Source: Cristatella mucedo
Taxonomy: Eukaryota; Bryozoa; Phylactolaemata; Cristatellidae
Reading direction: 5' to 3'
Length of the DNA stretch: 64,000 bases
NCBI GenBank assembly: GCA_009760855.2
Contig: WPIO01000023.1
Location: forward strand, 3,726,501 to 3,790,500
Below the pieces are notes generated by a model, which searched no databases, was not told the DNA's origin, and saw only the letters and a program-made list of their open reading frames with translations. A program made the translations under genes and the position numbers. Shown here piece after piece: positions 11,401-26,300 of this stretch. Within the stretch, counting starts at the first letter, position 1, and every line of letters begins with the position of its first letter.

Positions 11401-14400
11401 GTCTGGCAGACGAAGCACTGGCGTAGTTTAAGTCATACTTGTCTGATCGTGTTCAATCCGTGTCGTGTGGGGGTCAGGTGTCACACACGAGAAGGGTCAC
11501 CTGTGGAGTCCCTCAAGGGTCTGTACTCGGTCCCTTGCTGTTCTCCGTTTATACACAACCTCTGGGAAAAGTGATTAAGGCCCATGGAATAGGATATCAC
11601 TTTTATACTGACGATACTCAGTTGTATTTCTCATTCAAACCGTCGGAATATGCGGCAGCAACTGAAAAATTGAATGCTTGCCTTGCCAATATTCGATTCT
11701 GGATGTCGGAAAACTTCCTGAAATTAAATGACGATAAAACCGAACTACTGCTCATAGGACACCCTAAGCTTGTGGCTGAATGAAAGGGCTTTGCTCTTCT
11801 AATTGGTGATGCTATTGTGCAACCATCACCACGTGCTCGAAATTTAGGTGTCGTTTTCGACAACTGCCTCAATTTTAAAAGCATTCAGAAGACTGCTTCT
11901 GCAGCTAGCCATCACGTCCGATCCCTATCCAAGATTAGGAGCTGTCTTCTACAGTGGCTTGCAAAAATTTAACTAGCTCCTTAGTTCTGTCTTGGCTTGA
12001 TTATTGCAATTCCTTATTGGCTGGGCTGCCAAAAAAAGCGATTAGGCCGCTGCAGCTGACTATGAATATGGCTGCAAGGCTAGTCTTCAAGTCCCAGAAG
12101 TTTGAGCACGTGTCTCCTTTGCTAAAAGAGCTAAGATGGTTGCCGGTTGACCAACGGATTCAGAGCAAAGTTCTTACGCTGACCCACAAGGCCCGCTACG
12201 GCTTGGCTCCTTCGTACCTAGCTGAACTGCAGCACCAGTTTCAGCCTCTTCACGCCCTCAGGTCCTGTGTGGACAATAAATTAGCTGTTCCATTCCTCCA
12301 CTTAAAGACAGTTGGCGACAGAAGCTTTTGCTTTGCACGTCTAGGCTGTGGAACTCGTTTCCACAATTCTTACGCAACGACAACTACTCTCCTACTGCCA
12401 ACTATGGCTCATCCTTTTCAGCGGTCCTGAGCTGCTACTTTCATGCTACTCACTACCTCAGCTGCTCTCCTGACTCTACTATACTTCCCACTTTCTCTTT
12501 GTTGCTTGAGACGAAGTCTGTTGGCTACCGCACGGGTACCGAAAGCAGCTTGCGCTATACAAAACTCTCCTGCGTAACACCCACATGGTCTAAATGACTT
12601 TGTGGAGTTACAGACGGAGATACATACATGCATTGGTGGAGTAGGAACTTGCTCTTTCCCTGCTTTCGTGCAGCACTCAATCTGTCTCTCACAGAGCTTG
12701 TGGTAGACTTTATATAAGAGCCATGGTGAGGAGAATACATCCCGTAATTCATGATCTGAAAAATTGCTCAGTTTCCCTCACTCTGGGCCATGATTGAGCA
12801 ACGAAGGCAAGCCTAACATACCTGCTTGAGTGATGTGTAGCCGTGTAGTAGGGCCCTGATGCATTCATGAAGGTGCTGCACTCGGCAAAATTCGCCATTC
12901 ATTTACAGCTCTTTTCTCCTTTGAGCTCTCGGGATACCCTTCTGAGTCAGCATGTTCGGTTGGCTTAGAAAAATCGGAATGGTGCATTTAGTTGATCTGT
13001 GCATCAACGTGGGGCACCACGCCCCAAAGCTGGCATGGCATTTACTCTGATTGATAGGCGTCAGATTTTGAATACATCATATGCCACTTTCAAAATGGTC
13101 AAGACCTATCCAAGACTGGCTGCTGGAAGTTCCATTACTTAAAATATGTATGTTGTAATTCCACTTTAGCCACTGCTACGACATTCTCGAGAACTGTTAG
13201 TGTACAGTAGTTCTTCACTTGCTAAAGAACGAATCCGAATTCACTAAGCACAAAGTTTAGCCGTTGCAGCCATTGTGGAGTGGTGAGTGAACCTGGAGTG
13301 TATGCAAACAGTGAGCAGACGGTGAAGCTTCCTCGACCGTCCAACCATGAAAATGACCCTTACGCACAGAGAACCCAAAGGTCTGCACAAGGTGGTGGGA
13401 GTAGGAGACAAAAACCCATAAATTATAAGCCACCGGCAGGGCACAAATCCACAGCCTTTGATTCCCTGGCTCCAGTACAGCAGCCCATGCATTGCTCGTA
13501 GATACTACGACATTGAAGAAAGGCACAGTAGTTGTCCAGTGGAGAAGCAACTCTAGCACAGCCTTGCGTGCGGTTCGTAGCCACTTGCAGTATGACTAGT
13601 GCAGCACCTCCGTGCTTGTATAATGCACCGTGACTACTATTCCTTTGCTCATAGTCTTGGTCCATGTAGCCCCCTAGCACACACGATACCTGAGGATGCA
13701 AGCCGAGATGGTAAGGCGGCCTATGACTGTTGGTCATGTGAAATGGTCTTGTGAAAGTGAACCGTGCATTTGTGTAGGCTACTTAGACACATCGGAAAAA
13801 AAGAAAATTTATGTGCAACACTTTTATTGCATCGAGCTTTGGAAGAGGCCGGGAGTGTGAGGTCTGGCGTGCGACACATTGTCCATTGCTCAAGTTGTTC
13901 CTTCAAGTTGAACGCTTGCGCATGTTCCTGTTTGTGCATGCAGCCTGTTTATACCCGTGTTGTGGGTTTATACCCCTCATCTATCCTTTTTCTTTTCTTT
14001 CGCACCATCCTCTGCTCTCTTTGCTTGTCCTGTCCTCACATGGAACCTCAAACCTCATAACGATGTCCTCTCGTCTCCTGTCATCCCCACATAATCGTGC
14101 ACTGCGCCTCTCTTCACCCCACCCTTTACTCAGCATTGCCTTGATCCTCTCCTGCCCTCATTAATTCTTTCTCTCGAATCTCCTCTCTCTTCTTCAATCC
14201 TCTCTCGTGTTACGTTGCTCCTCTGCTCGCCTTTCGGGCTTGTCTCATCTCCGCTAGTAACGTAGCCCAGTCTTCTCTTTCTGCGCAGCTCTCCCTCTTC
14301 ATTCTCTTCCCAGGCTCCCTTCTCCTTGCATCTCATCGTGTCTCCATCTTGCCTCACCACTCCACCCTTTCCTTTCCTCACCTAGCCCTGCCGGCTCTTC

Positions 14401-16081
14401 TGTATTGCTGTCCTCTCACTTCTGCGACCTGTCGTCCTTGCACTGCTTTGTTCTTTCTCTGCACTTCCATTTACCTTTCTCTCTGGTGTCCTTTCCTCCG
14501 GCAGCATCTGCCAATAAAGAGGGGGAAGGGACAGACACCGTGACAATTAATGTTGCCATTCTTTTCCTATGCTTTTCTCGGCCTCGTGCAGTGATATCGG
14601 TAGCTAGTTTGCCCTTTGCTCCGGACCGCGTGCCGCAATTGCCGACCAGACAGATCTGTAGGTGACTGACCTCCGTTTTGCGCACCACCTTTGTTGGTGC
14701 GCTTTTTTCTCCCCCCAGGAGTCGCATCGCTTTGCCGAGCTGCTCGTCAAGCCTCCGCTGGGCTGCTTTACCGACCCCGACAACCGCGTGCGCTACTACG
14801 CCTGTGAGTCTCTGTACAACATCTGCAAGGTCGCCAGGGGCTCCATACTGCCACACTTCAACGAGATATTCGACGGGCTGAGCAAGGTACCGAGCGCTTG
14901 TTACCCGGCCATGTTAAAAGCGCTTGCATCCGACACATTTCGTCGACTCGCAACAGTTTGAGGGTTGCTCGGTTTGACGTCGACATACCAGTGTGCATGA
15001 CTGTTCAAAGGTGTGTGCGTGTTTGTGCATTCCTGCTTCGTGTTTTTGGGGTAGTGCCAAGTGAGCCTGCTTTGCAATCGCAGTTTTTCTATTTGATCAC
15101 TGCTATTGCTGTGGGGGTGATGCTGTACACGTGCTCTTTCTTTGTGGTAAATCGAACGACTGTTCTTGCAGCGAGTCAGTTGGCCGTATGCAGACTTCGT
15201 TAACTGGAATGCTAAGTTGTGCAGCATTCCAGGTGGGCCAGCCGAGTAAGCCCTAGCGTGCATGACCCTAGCTGTAAACAGCTATGGGGAGCTGTGCTGA
15301 CTGCACGTACTGATCTCACCGGCCATTGAAAGCCCAGGTGCGGCAGCACCTTTCTCGTTGCTGTGCCATTGCATGCACATTCATGGCCATGGTTGTTTAT
15401 GCACCTCTGCGGAAGTAGGTGTGTTTCCGATGCTAGCCGCTGCAGCCAGGAGCTGGCTAGCAGCCCATAGGCTGCCAGAGAGTATTGACCTGGATAAGTA
15501 AATACACTAGGAGGGCTAATGTCAAACTGAGTTGCCTAGGGACACTCAACAAGAAGTTGTAGGTCGAGGACCTTGCACGGACAAGATTTGCATTAGCCAA
15601 CAGTAAGGCTAACTCGATGAAGGTCTCACTGGCAGTAGAAGCCACTAGGGCAGCAGTTCTCAACTTGTGGGTCGCGACCCCTTTGGGGTGTCGAATGACC
15701 ATTTCACAGGGGTCGCCCAAGACCATCGGAAAACATGCATTTCCACATTTTACACACAATACTTTTATGTTTGAGGGTTGCCACAACATGAGAGGAACTG
15801 TATTAAAAGGTCTTGGCATTAGGAAGGTTGAGAACCACTGCCCTAGGGGATTGCAAGTGAGATCACAAATGGTGACACCCTGGTGCTTTAGCTGTGGCTC
15901 TGCCCGTGTTTGCCGTGACAGCAGGTCTCCTAGTTACAACGGTCAACAGCTCTAGCTGCCTACCCAGATTTACTACAGCCAACCGTAACATATATCTGTG
16001 TGTAGCATTTGCTGCGCCCTTCTGCCTTATTGTCCCACTTCCTGAGCTGTTATTGCCACCCGCACACTTACTTTTACTCAT

Positions 16082-16165
<84 letters not shown>

Positions 16166-16268
16166 TGGTGCACGGTTCCAGTCAGCTTATTCGGACCGAG
16201 CAAAATTCTCCTTGATTAATGCCTGTATCGTGCCTCAGCTGCTATCAGCTTATCCACCCGCTGGATTA

Positions 16269-16334
<66 letters not shown>

Positions 16335-19300
16335 TCTCTCTCTCCCCTCTCCAGCTGGCCGCCTGGCGGTTATGGCGATTCACGCTGCACGGTCGTGATC
16401 TGCTCGCTAGTGGTCTTAACGTGCCAGCTGCACCTAGTTCTTGAGCCGACTTCGACGTCCCCTAGCCATTCTTGTGCTCGAATATAGAGTGCACTTTCCG
16501 AATGTATAAAGGGCCTAGGCAAGTTTGGAATATTAAGAACTAGATTTCAGTCCGGCAAGTATGACGGGCAAAATTTGAAAATAAAAATCAAAATCACAGC
16601 AGATCCAGCCAAAAATTTGGTTCTGTTTCCAAAAGATGACGATGGTGCACTGCAAATTTAATAAAACTGGTAACACGAAGCGCAGCGGTACAAAGGTAAA
16701 ACATACCTTGCTTCTCCGTTGTGCCCTATAGCACAGCTTAGCCATGGCAGATACAGTATTTGCACTGTGTAGTTTCAGAAAATTAAGTTTCTATTGCTGC
16801 TTGTAGCAGTAGCATTTCTAGCTATCAAAGCACGATTCATTTACAGAGTCTGTCAACTTTCAATGTTATCAGCTTGCTGGAGACTGCCTGTCTGAGAGAC
16901 CAACTAGCCTGTCAACATTCTTGGTAGCAGCTGCATCTGGCCCGGTTCCTGGCTGCGGAGCACGCTTCTGTAACCTCTAAGTAGCCCCGTCTAGAGCAGA
17001 GGACGTTATGTGCAGCCCCTAGTTGGAGTTAACTGCTATTTGAGCCATCTGTTGCATGCCATCACGACTTGACTTTGTTCGAATTCACTGTTTGCTGTGC
17101 AGCCCCATAGGTGCTGGCCATGCAACCTTAGAGGAATCTAAATTCACAGTATAGTTCTGTGCCATTTCTGATTGGGTGCAAATGTTTTAATTAAGCACAC
17201 AGTGTCATGCATGGTGTACAGCAACTGGAGTCGACTGTCAAATCTGCCAATATATCCTCGACTACCAAATAACAGCTCTTATGGACAGTTGACACTTACA
17301 CGCACATTATACTGCAAATTAGACAGCACATTGGACTGCAAAGGAGTTGTATGCCCAGGGACTGACCAAATGTGGCGCTTGCTGACAGGTGTGCACTGGC
17401 ACTTGGACCACGTTTGACTATACTTTTATTAGCCTGGCTTTGACCAAAGTGTCAGCAATGATCAGAGAGAAAGAAAATGGTGAAACTAGATAACCAGGAT
17501 AGAATGAACAAGGCAGGCGAGCACAAAAAAGTTAGCCGTTGAAGCAATCGGGTCAAGTTCGCTTGCTAGCGTATGGGATTTCTGCTGGCCCTAACGAGCT
17601 TATGCATTACGGGGGTCAACTAGTTGCAATTTGTGCAAGTCTTGTTTGATCAAGCCCTGTAGCACTGTGCAGTGCTGGTTATATGTTGCGTTTAGATATA
17701 GCGGTATGTCGATAGGCTTGGTGTAGCTTGTGTGGCTTCTGAGTTTTAAAGTTAAAGTTAATGGTTAGCTAATTCAACAGCCTCTTTTGTATAGCAGCAG
17801 ACGAGCCTTACTTGCTATCACCACTGCATGTAGTGGGCAATATAAGATCGCCCACAACAGGACTCGAACCCGCAACCTGGGTCGTGAAGAGCAAGCACCT
17901 TATCCCTGGGCTAAGACCCAAGGCTGAGAGGGAAATTAATATAAAGAAAGGAACCGTGAGCCACAATGAGAAGCAGATGAGGTGCATTTTGTTTGAGTCA
18001 TGGGCAGACGAGAAACGAAGTGGTTGCAGTAGGCAGAGGAGCCGTATCGTCATCTGCTTGAAACTGATGCAATGCATTCATTGCAGTTAGTAGTTTGACA
18101 TAATAAGGTTAAAGCTTGGGACCCCACGGCAACAGCAGAGTCTGAGGCTGCCATCAAGCTCACCGCTTTACTTTGTCAATCAAAAATAGCACAATTAAGC
18201 AGCCTATAGTGGCTTTTTGTTTTGTTATGATCATGATCATTATACTATTATCATCATATATGATTATTATATCACCAATTAATCCCCGTTATAGAGTTTT
18301 GATAACAACTGGCATGCTACCCAGGCCACATGATGCTCTTGTCATGTTTTTGCAGAATTGTCTGTGTTGTATCTTGTCCTTCATTTTTTCACGACTTGTT
18401 GCACTGCCAAGATAGCTGGCATACGTTGCTAGACTTAATATTTTCCGCATTGTTGTACCATTGATCAGTATGACATTAAGCTACCGGTAAGTGTTTAAGA
18501 CTGGTGTGTTACTGTCGCTTAAGTTGAAAACATTAATTTTGCTTGTTTGGTTTATTTTTTTTAGTTGGCCGATGATACAGATGCTAATGTTCGCAATGGC
18601 TCTGAGCTTCTGGACAGACTAGTAAAGGACATTGTGGCCGAAACAGTTTCATTTAACTTGCCTGCATTCATCCCATTACTTCGGGATAGAATATATGCTA
18701 AGAAGCCATTCAGTCGACGTTTTGTCGTGTCATGGGTGAGTTGCATAGTTTACCGCTATTACTGACTGTAATCTTCTATGTGCATTGGGTTACTTAGTCT
18801 AGTAGCATGTTCGAGAATTAAGTTAGGTGATTAATTCTGTTATGCGATGGACTTTCGTTGAAAAAGCAACACTTCAGCCTTCCAACCATAGTGTTGTAGC
18901 CTGAGTCACACCAATCAAGTATCATGAAATAACCAGATTTACTGGTTTTAACAGAGCATGTGCACGTGGGGTAGGATACCGAGTGCGCTGTATTGCTTCA
19001 GCTGCCGATCTCGGATTCAGCTTCTGAAACAGGCCAACATGCGCATGCCCACACTTTCACGGATAAGGCAAAGCCCGCCCGACAGCCTAAAGGGTCAAGG
19101 TGGCGCAATTCACATCCTGCATTCCGTTAAGCCCTGTTGCAGTTTGATCTGCCTGCATCAGGCTACTGGCCGAAAGTCTGCATCAAGTTAGGCAGTTTTG
19201 CATGTTGGCAGCTTGCTATTCTGTGGCAATCTAGTCAGTACGCTATTTTACTCGTTTGCGCATTAGGTTTCCCTCCTTAACACCGTGCCTGACATTGACA

Positions 19301-20257
19301 TGCTGGTGTTCCTGCCCGAGTTCATCGACGGATTGTTTGTCATCCTCGGCGACCCGAGCAGCGAAATCAGGAAGCAGTGAGTAGTGCAGCACGAGTCTGC
19401 AGCCGTCTGCTCGGTGCGTGTGCTTTCTTCTCCTCTGCCAGCTGGCAGGTCGTGCCATTCTAGCCTGTCGTGGCTGCCTCGACGACTGTCCCAGCGCTGC
19501 AGTTTTGACCGCATCTAAACGGCTTCTTGCGTCTATCTGCATCGTTCCCGGCCAGGACTGAGCAGCTGCTTGCCGACTTTTTGGTCGGCATAGCTAAGGC
19601 AGAGGACAGCAAGGCGGACTTTGCCACTATCACCAACTTTCTGATCATCCATAGCCAATCTAAAGGTGCGCCAGTGATGCTGAAGCTCACTGTTTCTGCC
19701 CGCGACTTCTTGCAAGCTGCTTTCGGCATCAGCTCTTGATTGAATCTGATTATTCGTGCAGTATCGTGCTGGCGAGCTGGACTCTACAGCTGCACAGTTT
19801 TCCACTCGCGTGTGCAGCCATTCGAACGGTGTCTATTGCAGACGACCTGATCCAGTTCCATGCTGTGTCATGGCTGGAGCAGTTCTTGGTCTTGGCCAAG
19901 AACAAAATGTTGCCATTCGGTGCCGGGATACTAAAGGCCATCCTGCCGTGCTTGTCATACGACGACCAGCGGAAGAGCACGAGGGAAGCAGCTAAGAATG
20001 GCAACGACAACCTAATGAAGCTCATAGTAATTGGTAGTGGCAGCAGAGGCAACAGTCACGGTGTGACCACGGCTGCTGTCGTGTCCAGGTAAATCTGCCT
20101 TAGCACCCTAGAATTAGCAATTTCCCACGGATTTTCGCAAAACTGAAGGTAAGCATGACAGTCTAACGGGTATGCAGCAGTAGAGAACTACTTCTTAAAC
20201 TGAAACCAAAATGGACAGGCAATGTATGAATCCACCCAAGAATGATATGAAATTGTG

Positions 20258-20343
<86 letters not shown>

Positions 20344-23300
20344 CTCTCTGTCACCGGGCCTTCATTGCCCAGGAGGTAGGTGCTCGCTCTTAACGACAGA
20401 GGTCGTGAGTTCGAATCCTGCAGTGGCCGATCCTTTATTATTTCAACTGCAAGCAGTATTGATAGCCGCTAAGGCTCTTCATGCTGCTATACAGATAAGG
20501 CTGCTGAATCAGCTATTATTATTATTATTTTTTTTTATTTAGCCCTTAAGGGATAAACGAAGCCTGGTTCAAAGATCATTGTGGAAGCAGGCGATGTACA
20601 CTATCAGTGATTTCCAAATGCAGACACCAGTGTGGAAGACTAAACATGTTTAACAATAAGTGAAATAGTTTCTATTCCTGGATAGTGTTGTTACCTGCTT
20701 AGGTTCAAAGGTATAGGCAATGGCCGTTATTCCCCAAAACTTGCCTTTTGTGACCAGGAAACTGATAAATTTGAAATTTACCATTTCCAGTGGAAAAAAA
20801 CGAATGCTCATTTTTTGTTTTACATTTAGTCAGAAAAGGGAAGTATGAATCGCAATTGAATTAGAATGACCTCAGAATAGTTATAGTGAATTGTTTTTCA
20901 ATATTCACAAGGATATTTTAAGTCACTTTCACAAAGCAACCCCGAATTGTAGTCTCCCATCATGTTTTCATTATAATGCTTGAAGTCCGGTAAATCCTAG
21001 TGGAGGCACTTTCCTTGCCGAGTAGGCCCCTATATTCTCCTTGAATTAACGAAGATGATTATCAAGGATATATACTTTGGAGGACATTCTGAAGCTCATT
21101 GTTCGGTAGTTCTTTGCTTTAGTATAAACTAGCTCTACATACTTTTCTACCCTATAATTGTCGATGGAGCCCCAAACCACTGCAGCCAAGCTTTTCCAAG
21201 CCGGTTTCTCCTTCCTCGTGAGTTTCCTCGTGAGCTTCTTGGAGATTTCATTGGTTTCAATGATCTTTATCTGTGACCCCCAAAAAGATCGGCTTTGATC
21301 TTTGTCTCAGAAAGCTTAGGAAAGAAGTTTTGAAGGGTTCGCGAAGGTTGCCCAATCCTTATCTAGAGCTGTGACAAATGGTTTCATAAGGCCCACTTTG
21401 ATGAGCATTATTGGTAGCATCAGTACCTTCCCCAGGGTTCACCAATGGCTCCCACTTAACATTAATATAATTCATTTATATAGCACCCCAAGAGAACTTA
21501 ATCTCTATTCAGGCACTTAACATATGCCTCGGGGCTCGAGCCCACGACCTCAGTCAGACCTTGGTCAGGACGAGTACCTTAACCGCTAGACCAAACCAGC
21601 ATTATTGTTCCCACGGGTAACTCGGTCCGTTGTAGTCAGTCCCACCTATGGTAGTGTGCATAGCCTTCCCTGCTCCCTCAAAGGCAAAGATGGCAGGGAA
21701 ACTTGGTTAAACCGTCCTGTAAACCTATCAGGAATGCCATCATTTTGAAGTCTCTGACGACCTCCCAGCTGAACTCGTTACACGTCAAGGCGACTACCAA
21801 GGTCTTGACTAGCAAGGTATCGACACTGATGTAATCATCTGAGGTGCACCGAGTGAAACAGAATTAGAGACGGCTACTTGTTTCCATTATGGAGCAGTGC
21901 ATCGTTTTGAGGCTTCTTGATGAGCTGTCAGTGAAGACAATGAATGAAGAGGTGCCCCTCATTCTGGCTACAGGTGATTTCTATTGCCTTTAACAGACTG
22001 GTCACATTGTGGCAGAAGTAGAGCCCATCTTGATGGGTGAGGAAGCCAAAGAAAGCTTGGTGATGGTTCTTCTGATCTGCGACTTGTACACGTTCATCCA
22101 AAAAAGACTTGGTGAGACCAAGATCTCTGATCAAGTCTTTGAGACCTTTTTGATTGGGTAGCATGGGTTACTATCCTCAGCTCCACCTCTGAAATTCTCA
22201 TCTGGATCTAACACTTCTTCTCCACTGTGTGACCTGCCGCTCACTTCTGAAGGCAGCTGGTCTCCTTTCGAAGAAGCATGGCAGGTGATGAAGGAAGGTC
22301 GGGATGTGTGATAGCTGGTACATTCGTGCCAGTCCGCTGCTTAGAAGGGGCCACCATGTAGAAGTAGCAGTTGCTTGAGTGGTCAGTGAGTTCCCACCAA
22401 ATTCTTTCGAGAGCAAACTTAATTGCTCTTTCTATGGGCCGGAATAGCCCTGGAGGTAAGGTGCTTGCTCTTCACGACCGAGGTCGTGGGTTCGAATCCA
22501 GCAGAGGGCGATACTTTAGTGCCAACTGCAAGCAGTGGTTATAATCGTTAAGGCTCTTTTGCCGCTGTACTAATGAGGCTGTTAAATCAGCTTTTATTTA
22601 TTTATTTTTTATTTATTTACACTATACATAAAGTGAGATTGAAGTAATGAATAAATACAGATATTTTATCCATAATATCATTCATGACCAAGAATTGTAT
22701 AGCCAACAATTTCAAGCAACAATTTTAAGCCCTACTTTCCAGAGCGTTCTTCCAGTTCTCGAAGGTGAAATGAGGTGCCCAGAGTTTGTCTGATCTTCGA
22801 CGGTGATGCCAAAATATGCCTTATGTGCCATACACATCTTAGCAGATGCGTCCATGGAGTACTTGTTAGCCAATGTCTTGGTAAGTTGGCCACAGACCTA
22901 GCAAGATACATCTGTCTAATGCTTGCAGCCTTGTGATACTATCCCAGGAAAGTGCCGGTCTGTAGTGCTGGACCTAAACTGAGCTGGTAGGCTTAAGACT
23001 CCTGTATTTCTGCTTCTGTTTATGTTACTGGAAAGTAAAATAAGGAAGGTTTTAGTAATTTTAGTTTATTAATGTTTGGAAAAACTGATCAATACCATGC
23101 AGCACCGATTTTGTCTACTGATCAACCATAATAATAATAATAAGAAGTACCACTCTATGAGAACTGTATCTCTTTCAAGGCACTTTACATATGCTACAAA
23201 TGAAAGCCTATTTATATGTTAGGGATAACATGCACATTATCAGCATGCACATTGTCAGCATGCATAAGCATACAAAAGAGAATTCACACGGATCTGGTAA

Positions 23301-26300
23301 ATGCTGTGATGAGCAGGTGCGGTTTTAGCTTCTTTTTCAATGTCAAATTAAGGTGTGTTGTGATGTCATTCTGTAATGAGTTCCAGGCTTGGTAGCAAAC
23401 GAGCTATAGACAGACACAAATACTGAACCGTTTTTACCCTCTATGACAGTTAGGTCGAGTTTGATCACGGTATGATTTGCTAGTGTCTTTACTTACCAAA
23501 AATACCTTTTGTTTTACACTGCATGTACATACACAATGTTTTTGACTGAGCACAAGACAACCGGCAGTAGCTGCATCTGTAAGTTTCTAGATAGTACCCA
23601 CAGTTTCAGTTTACCTCTGTCCAGCTCACAAAAGCCAAGTTTTTGGGGATGTATGGTAATTTTCTATCTATTTTCTGTAGAGGCGTAAGTAATTGGGAAA
23701 TAATACACACTACCCAGAAAAAGAAAATGAAAGTTGGTTGCAGTATAATTCTCAGCACGTTTTGAGTTTTGATTCCGTTGTCCTACTCCTGCTACCAGAA
23801 GCAATAATCCTATAATCACTTCCGGTGTCCACAATCTAGACGTGGCAGTGTTTCGGATGCTCTGTAGCTGACAAAATTGACTTTTCAGAATTTTCGAATT
23901 TTCAGAGTACGTAATGAAGAGTGACTTATTTAGGAGAGCATTTGGTCAGTCCCTGTGATTCGTTCTTTATGTGCTTATGCGTGCTGACTCTGTGCTTGCT
24001 CCCACTAACCACACTTGTATGCTGACCCTGTGCATGTCACCCCTAACCATGTTATCCATGTTGTTTATCACGCATGATACTATTCACCATTCAATCGCGT
24101 TTCCCTTTGCATCAAATGTAAAGCGCCTAGAAAGAGATTGAGTTCTCTGAGGGCGCTTTATCAAGTGTATTATTATTATTATTATTATCTGATTAAGTTT
24201 TTTAGATTTCAGTCACTTCATTAAGCCGTGGCTGCAAGTTGAGTAATCTTTCAATCAGCAATGTTGTGCTGGGAGATTGTATTCTCAAGTTGTTACATTT
24301 ATTTCCGAATTTTCTACACACCTATCAGAACACCATTTTGTTCAAAAAACACAACATTTGCCGAGCTGGTTTGGTCTAGCGGCTAAGGTGCTCGCCCCGA
24401 CCAAGGTCGTGGGCTCGAGCCCCGAGGCATATGTGAAGCGCCTGAATAGAGATTAAGTTCTCTTGGGGCGCTATATAAATGAATTATATTTTTCTATAAC
24501 ATTTAGTACGGATCTACTTTGATTGCAAGGAGAAGCTAAACAATATATGATTATCGGCTAATGTATTCGATACATTCAATAGCTAGTTGAGGCACAATGG
24601 TTTGTTATAACGTCACGCAATTGCCTCATCATTGATTGTGCTTCTGGCACGTTTATGGAGCAATTTGTGCCGAGCAATTCTTCAAAACCTCGACGAAGTA
24701 CTCTGACCCTTAGAGCCCTGTCGACTTCATCTGTATATGTTCAAATTGGGTTCAAGTCCAGGTTTTGGCTTGGCCACTGCGTGATATCAATTGGCTCAAG
24801 GCTATAATACATGGGCTTCCTGAAAAATGCTTTAGAGGTTAGCTGATTCAGCAGCCTCATTTGTATAGCACGGCCATCACCACCGCTTGCAGTGGACAAT
24901 AAAGGATTGCTCACTGCAGGACTCGAACCCACGACCCGGGATGTGAAGAGTAAGCACCTTACTTCCTAGGCAAAGACCCAGGGGCAGCAGCCAGAGCAGT
25001 GTGCATCGGATAGTTTTTATGCTACCAGCCGCAATCGAGCCCTTGAGAAGTGTAAGCTGATGGCAGCCCAACATTATACAGTATTCAGGCAGATATGCTC
25101 ATTCGTGAGTCCACGAATCCTGCTCAGACGCCTATAACAGGAAGTTGAGTAGCCCCAAACCATGACACCCTAATTTTGCCCGGGGTTTAAAGTGATTACT
25201 TTTTTGTGCTGCACAGTCAACAATGCTATTGTGCATTGCCACCCGTACCTTCAATCCTTGTTTTAAGGCATCTACTCTCGGTATTTCGGAGCCTGATCTC
25301 CGATCTTTGGATCATTTTTTACAGCAAAATAGCCCCACTTTACAGCTATTACCGATTAGAGGTCATTTATTACCTGTTAATTTTGATTTTAGTTTGAGAA
25401 GTGGTTATCCATTGCTATATGCATGTTTGATGCACCTACCTTTAGTTTTGCAAAAATCTGTCGGGAGTATGCCAATCTTGGGATGCAACGATACATGTGA
25501 ATGCCTGCATACCCAGCCCGTGCTCCTTGTGTTCCACTGCTGCTACCGATTGAGCACCTGCCTCGGTGCCATTTGATAAAGATGGGAAGACCGCTTGTCA
25601 AGCAGGCTAACGGTATCAGTCGCTGGATTGTAGCGAAAGCGGCAGTGGCAAAATCTGTGGAAGTGGCGAGCCTGCCGGTGGTGAGACTGTCCTGCTGCAG
25701 TCCGAGCCCACCGGTGCTGGTGGTGGTGGTGGTGGCGCTGCCTCTGACAGCGGTGGCTCGTATCAGCTGGATTTCGACAAGGTTGTGCAAGTCCTGATGC
25801 AGCTGCTGGGAGCCGACTCCATGCCCACAAAAATAGCTGTACTGCGTTGGTTTTTGCTTCTTTTTACGTCTACTCCTTCGAGGGTGAGTAACAAATGAAC
25901 CGGAAAACTACCGAGAACATATCCATGGGCACCCACTGCTCTTGCTACACGGATCTTCAGATCACACGCTCATCTTTTGACTTCATATCTGGGCACAGCA
26001 GCAACCCACGCCACTTATGCAGGTCTTTGCTGCTTCTGGAGCCATCTATTGCCCTGCCTTCTTGCTTCAGCTATTATTTGTAGACAGGCACTGACGGTCT
26101 TTGTTTTATCAGTGCAGTCTTTGCATTATTTGCTGCTGCTGTCGTTAATTCGGAAGAGCTAGCATCTGAAAATGCCGCTGACTACCAGGGTGCACAGAAA
26201 ACCTGAGTGACCCCGGTGACTCATTTACAAGTGAGGAATTATACTGGAATTGATGATTTGCATGAGAGTTTTGTAAAACTGAAGATATAAATGCCTCTCA

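Noticed and set aside
22440-22520. tRNA gene candidates in SINE heads (also 17880, 20360, 24370, 45960, 57140, 57540)
   Set aside because: A- and B-box-like tracts are present, but the acceptor and anticodon stems do not close and each head is fused to a SINE body; they are SINE promoters.
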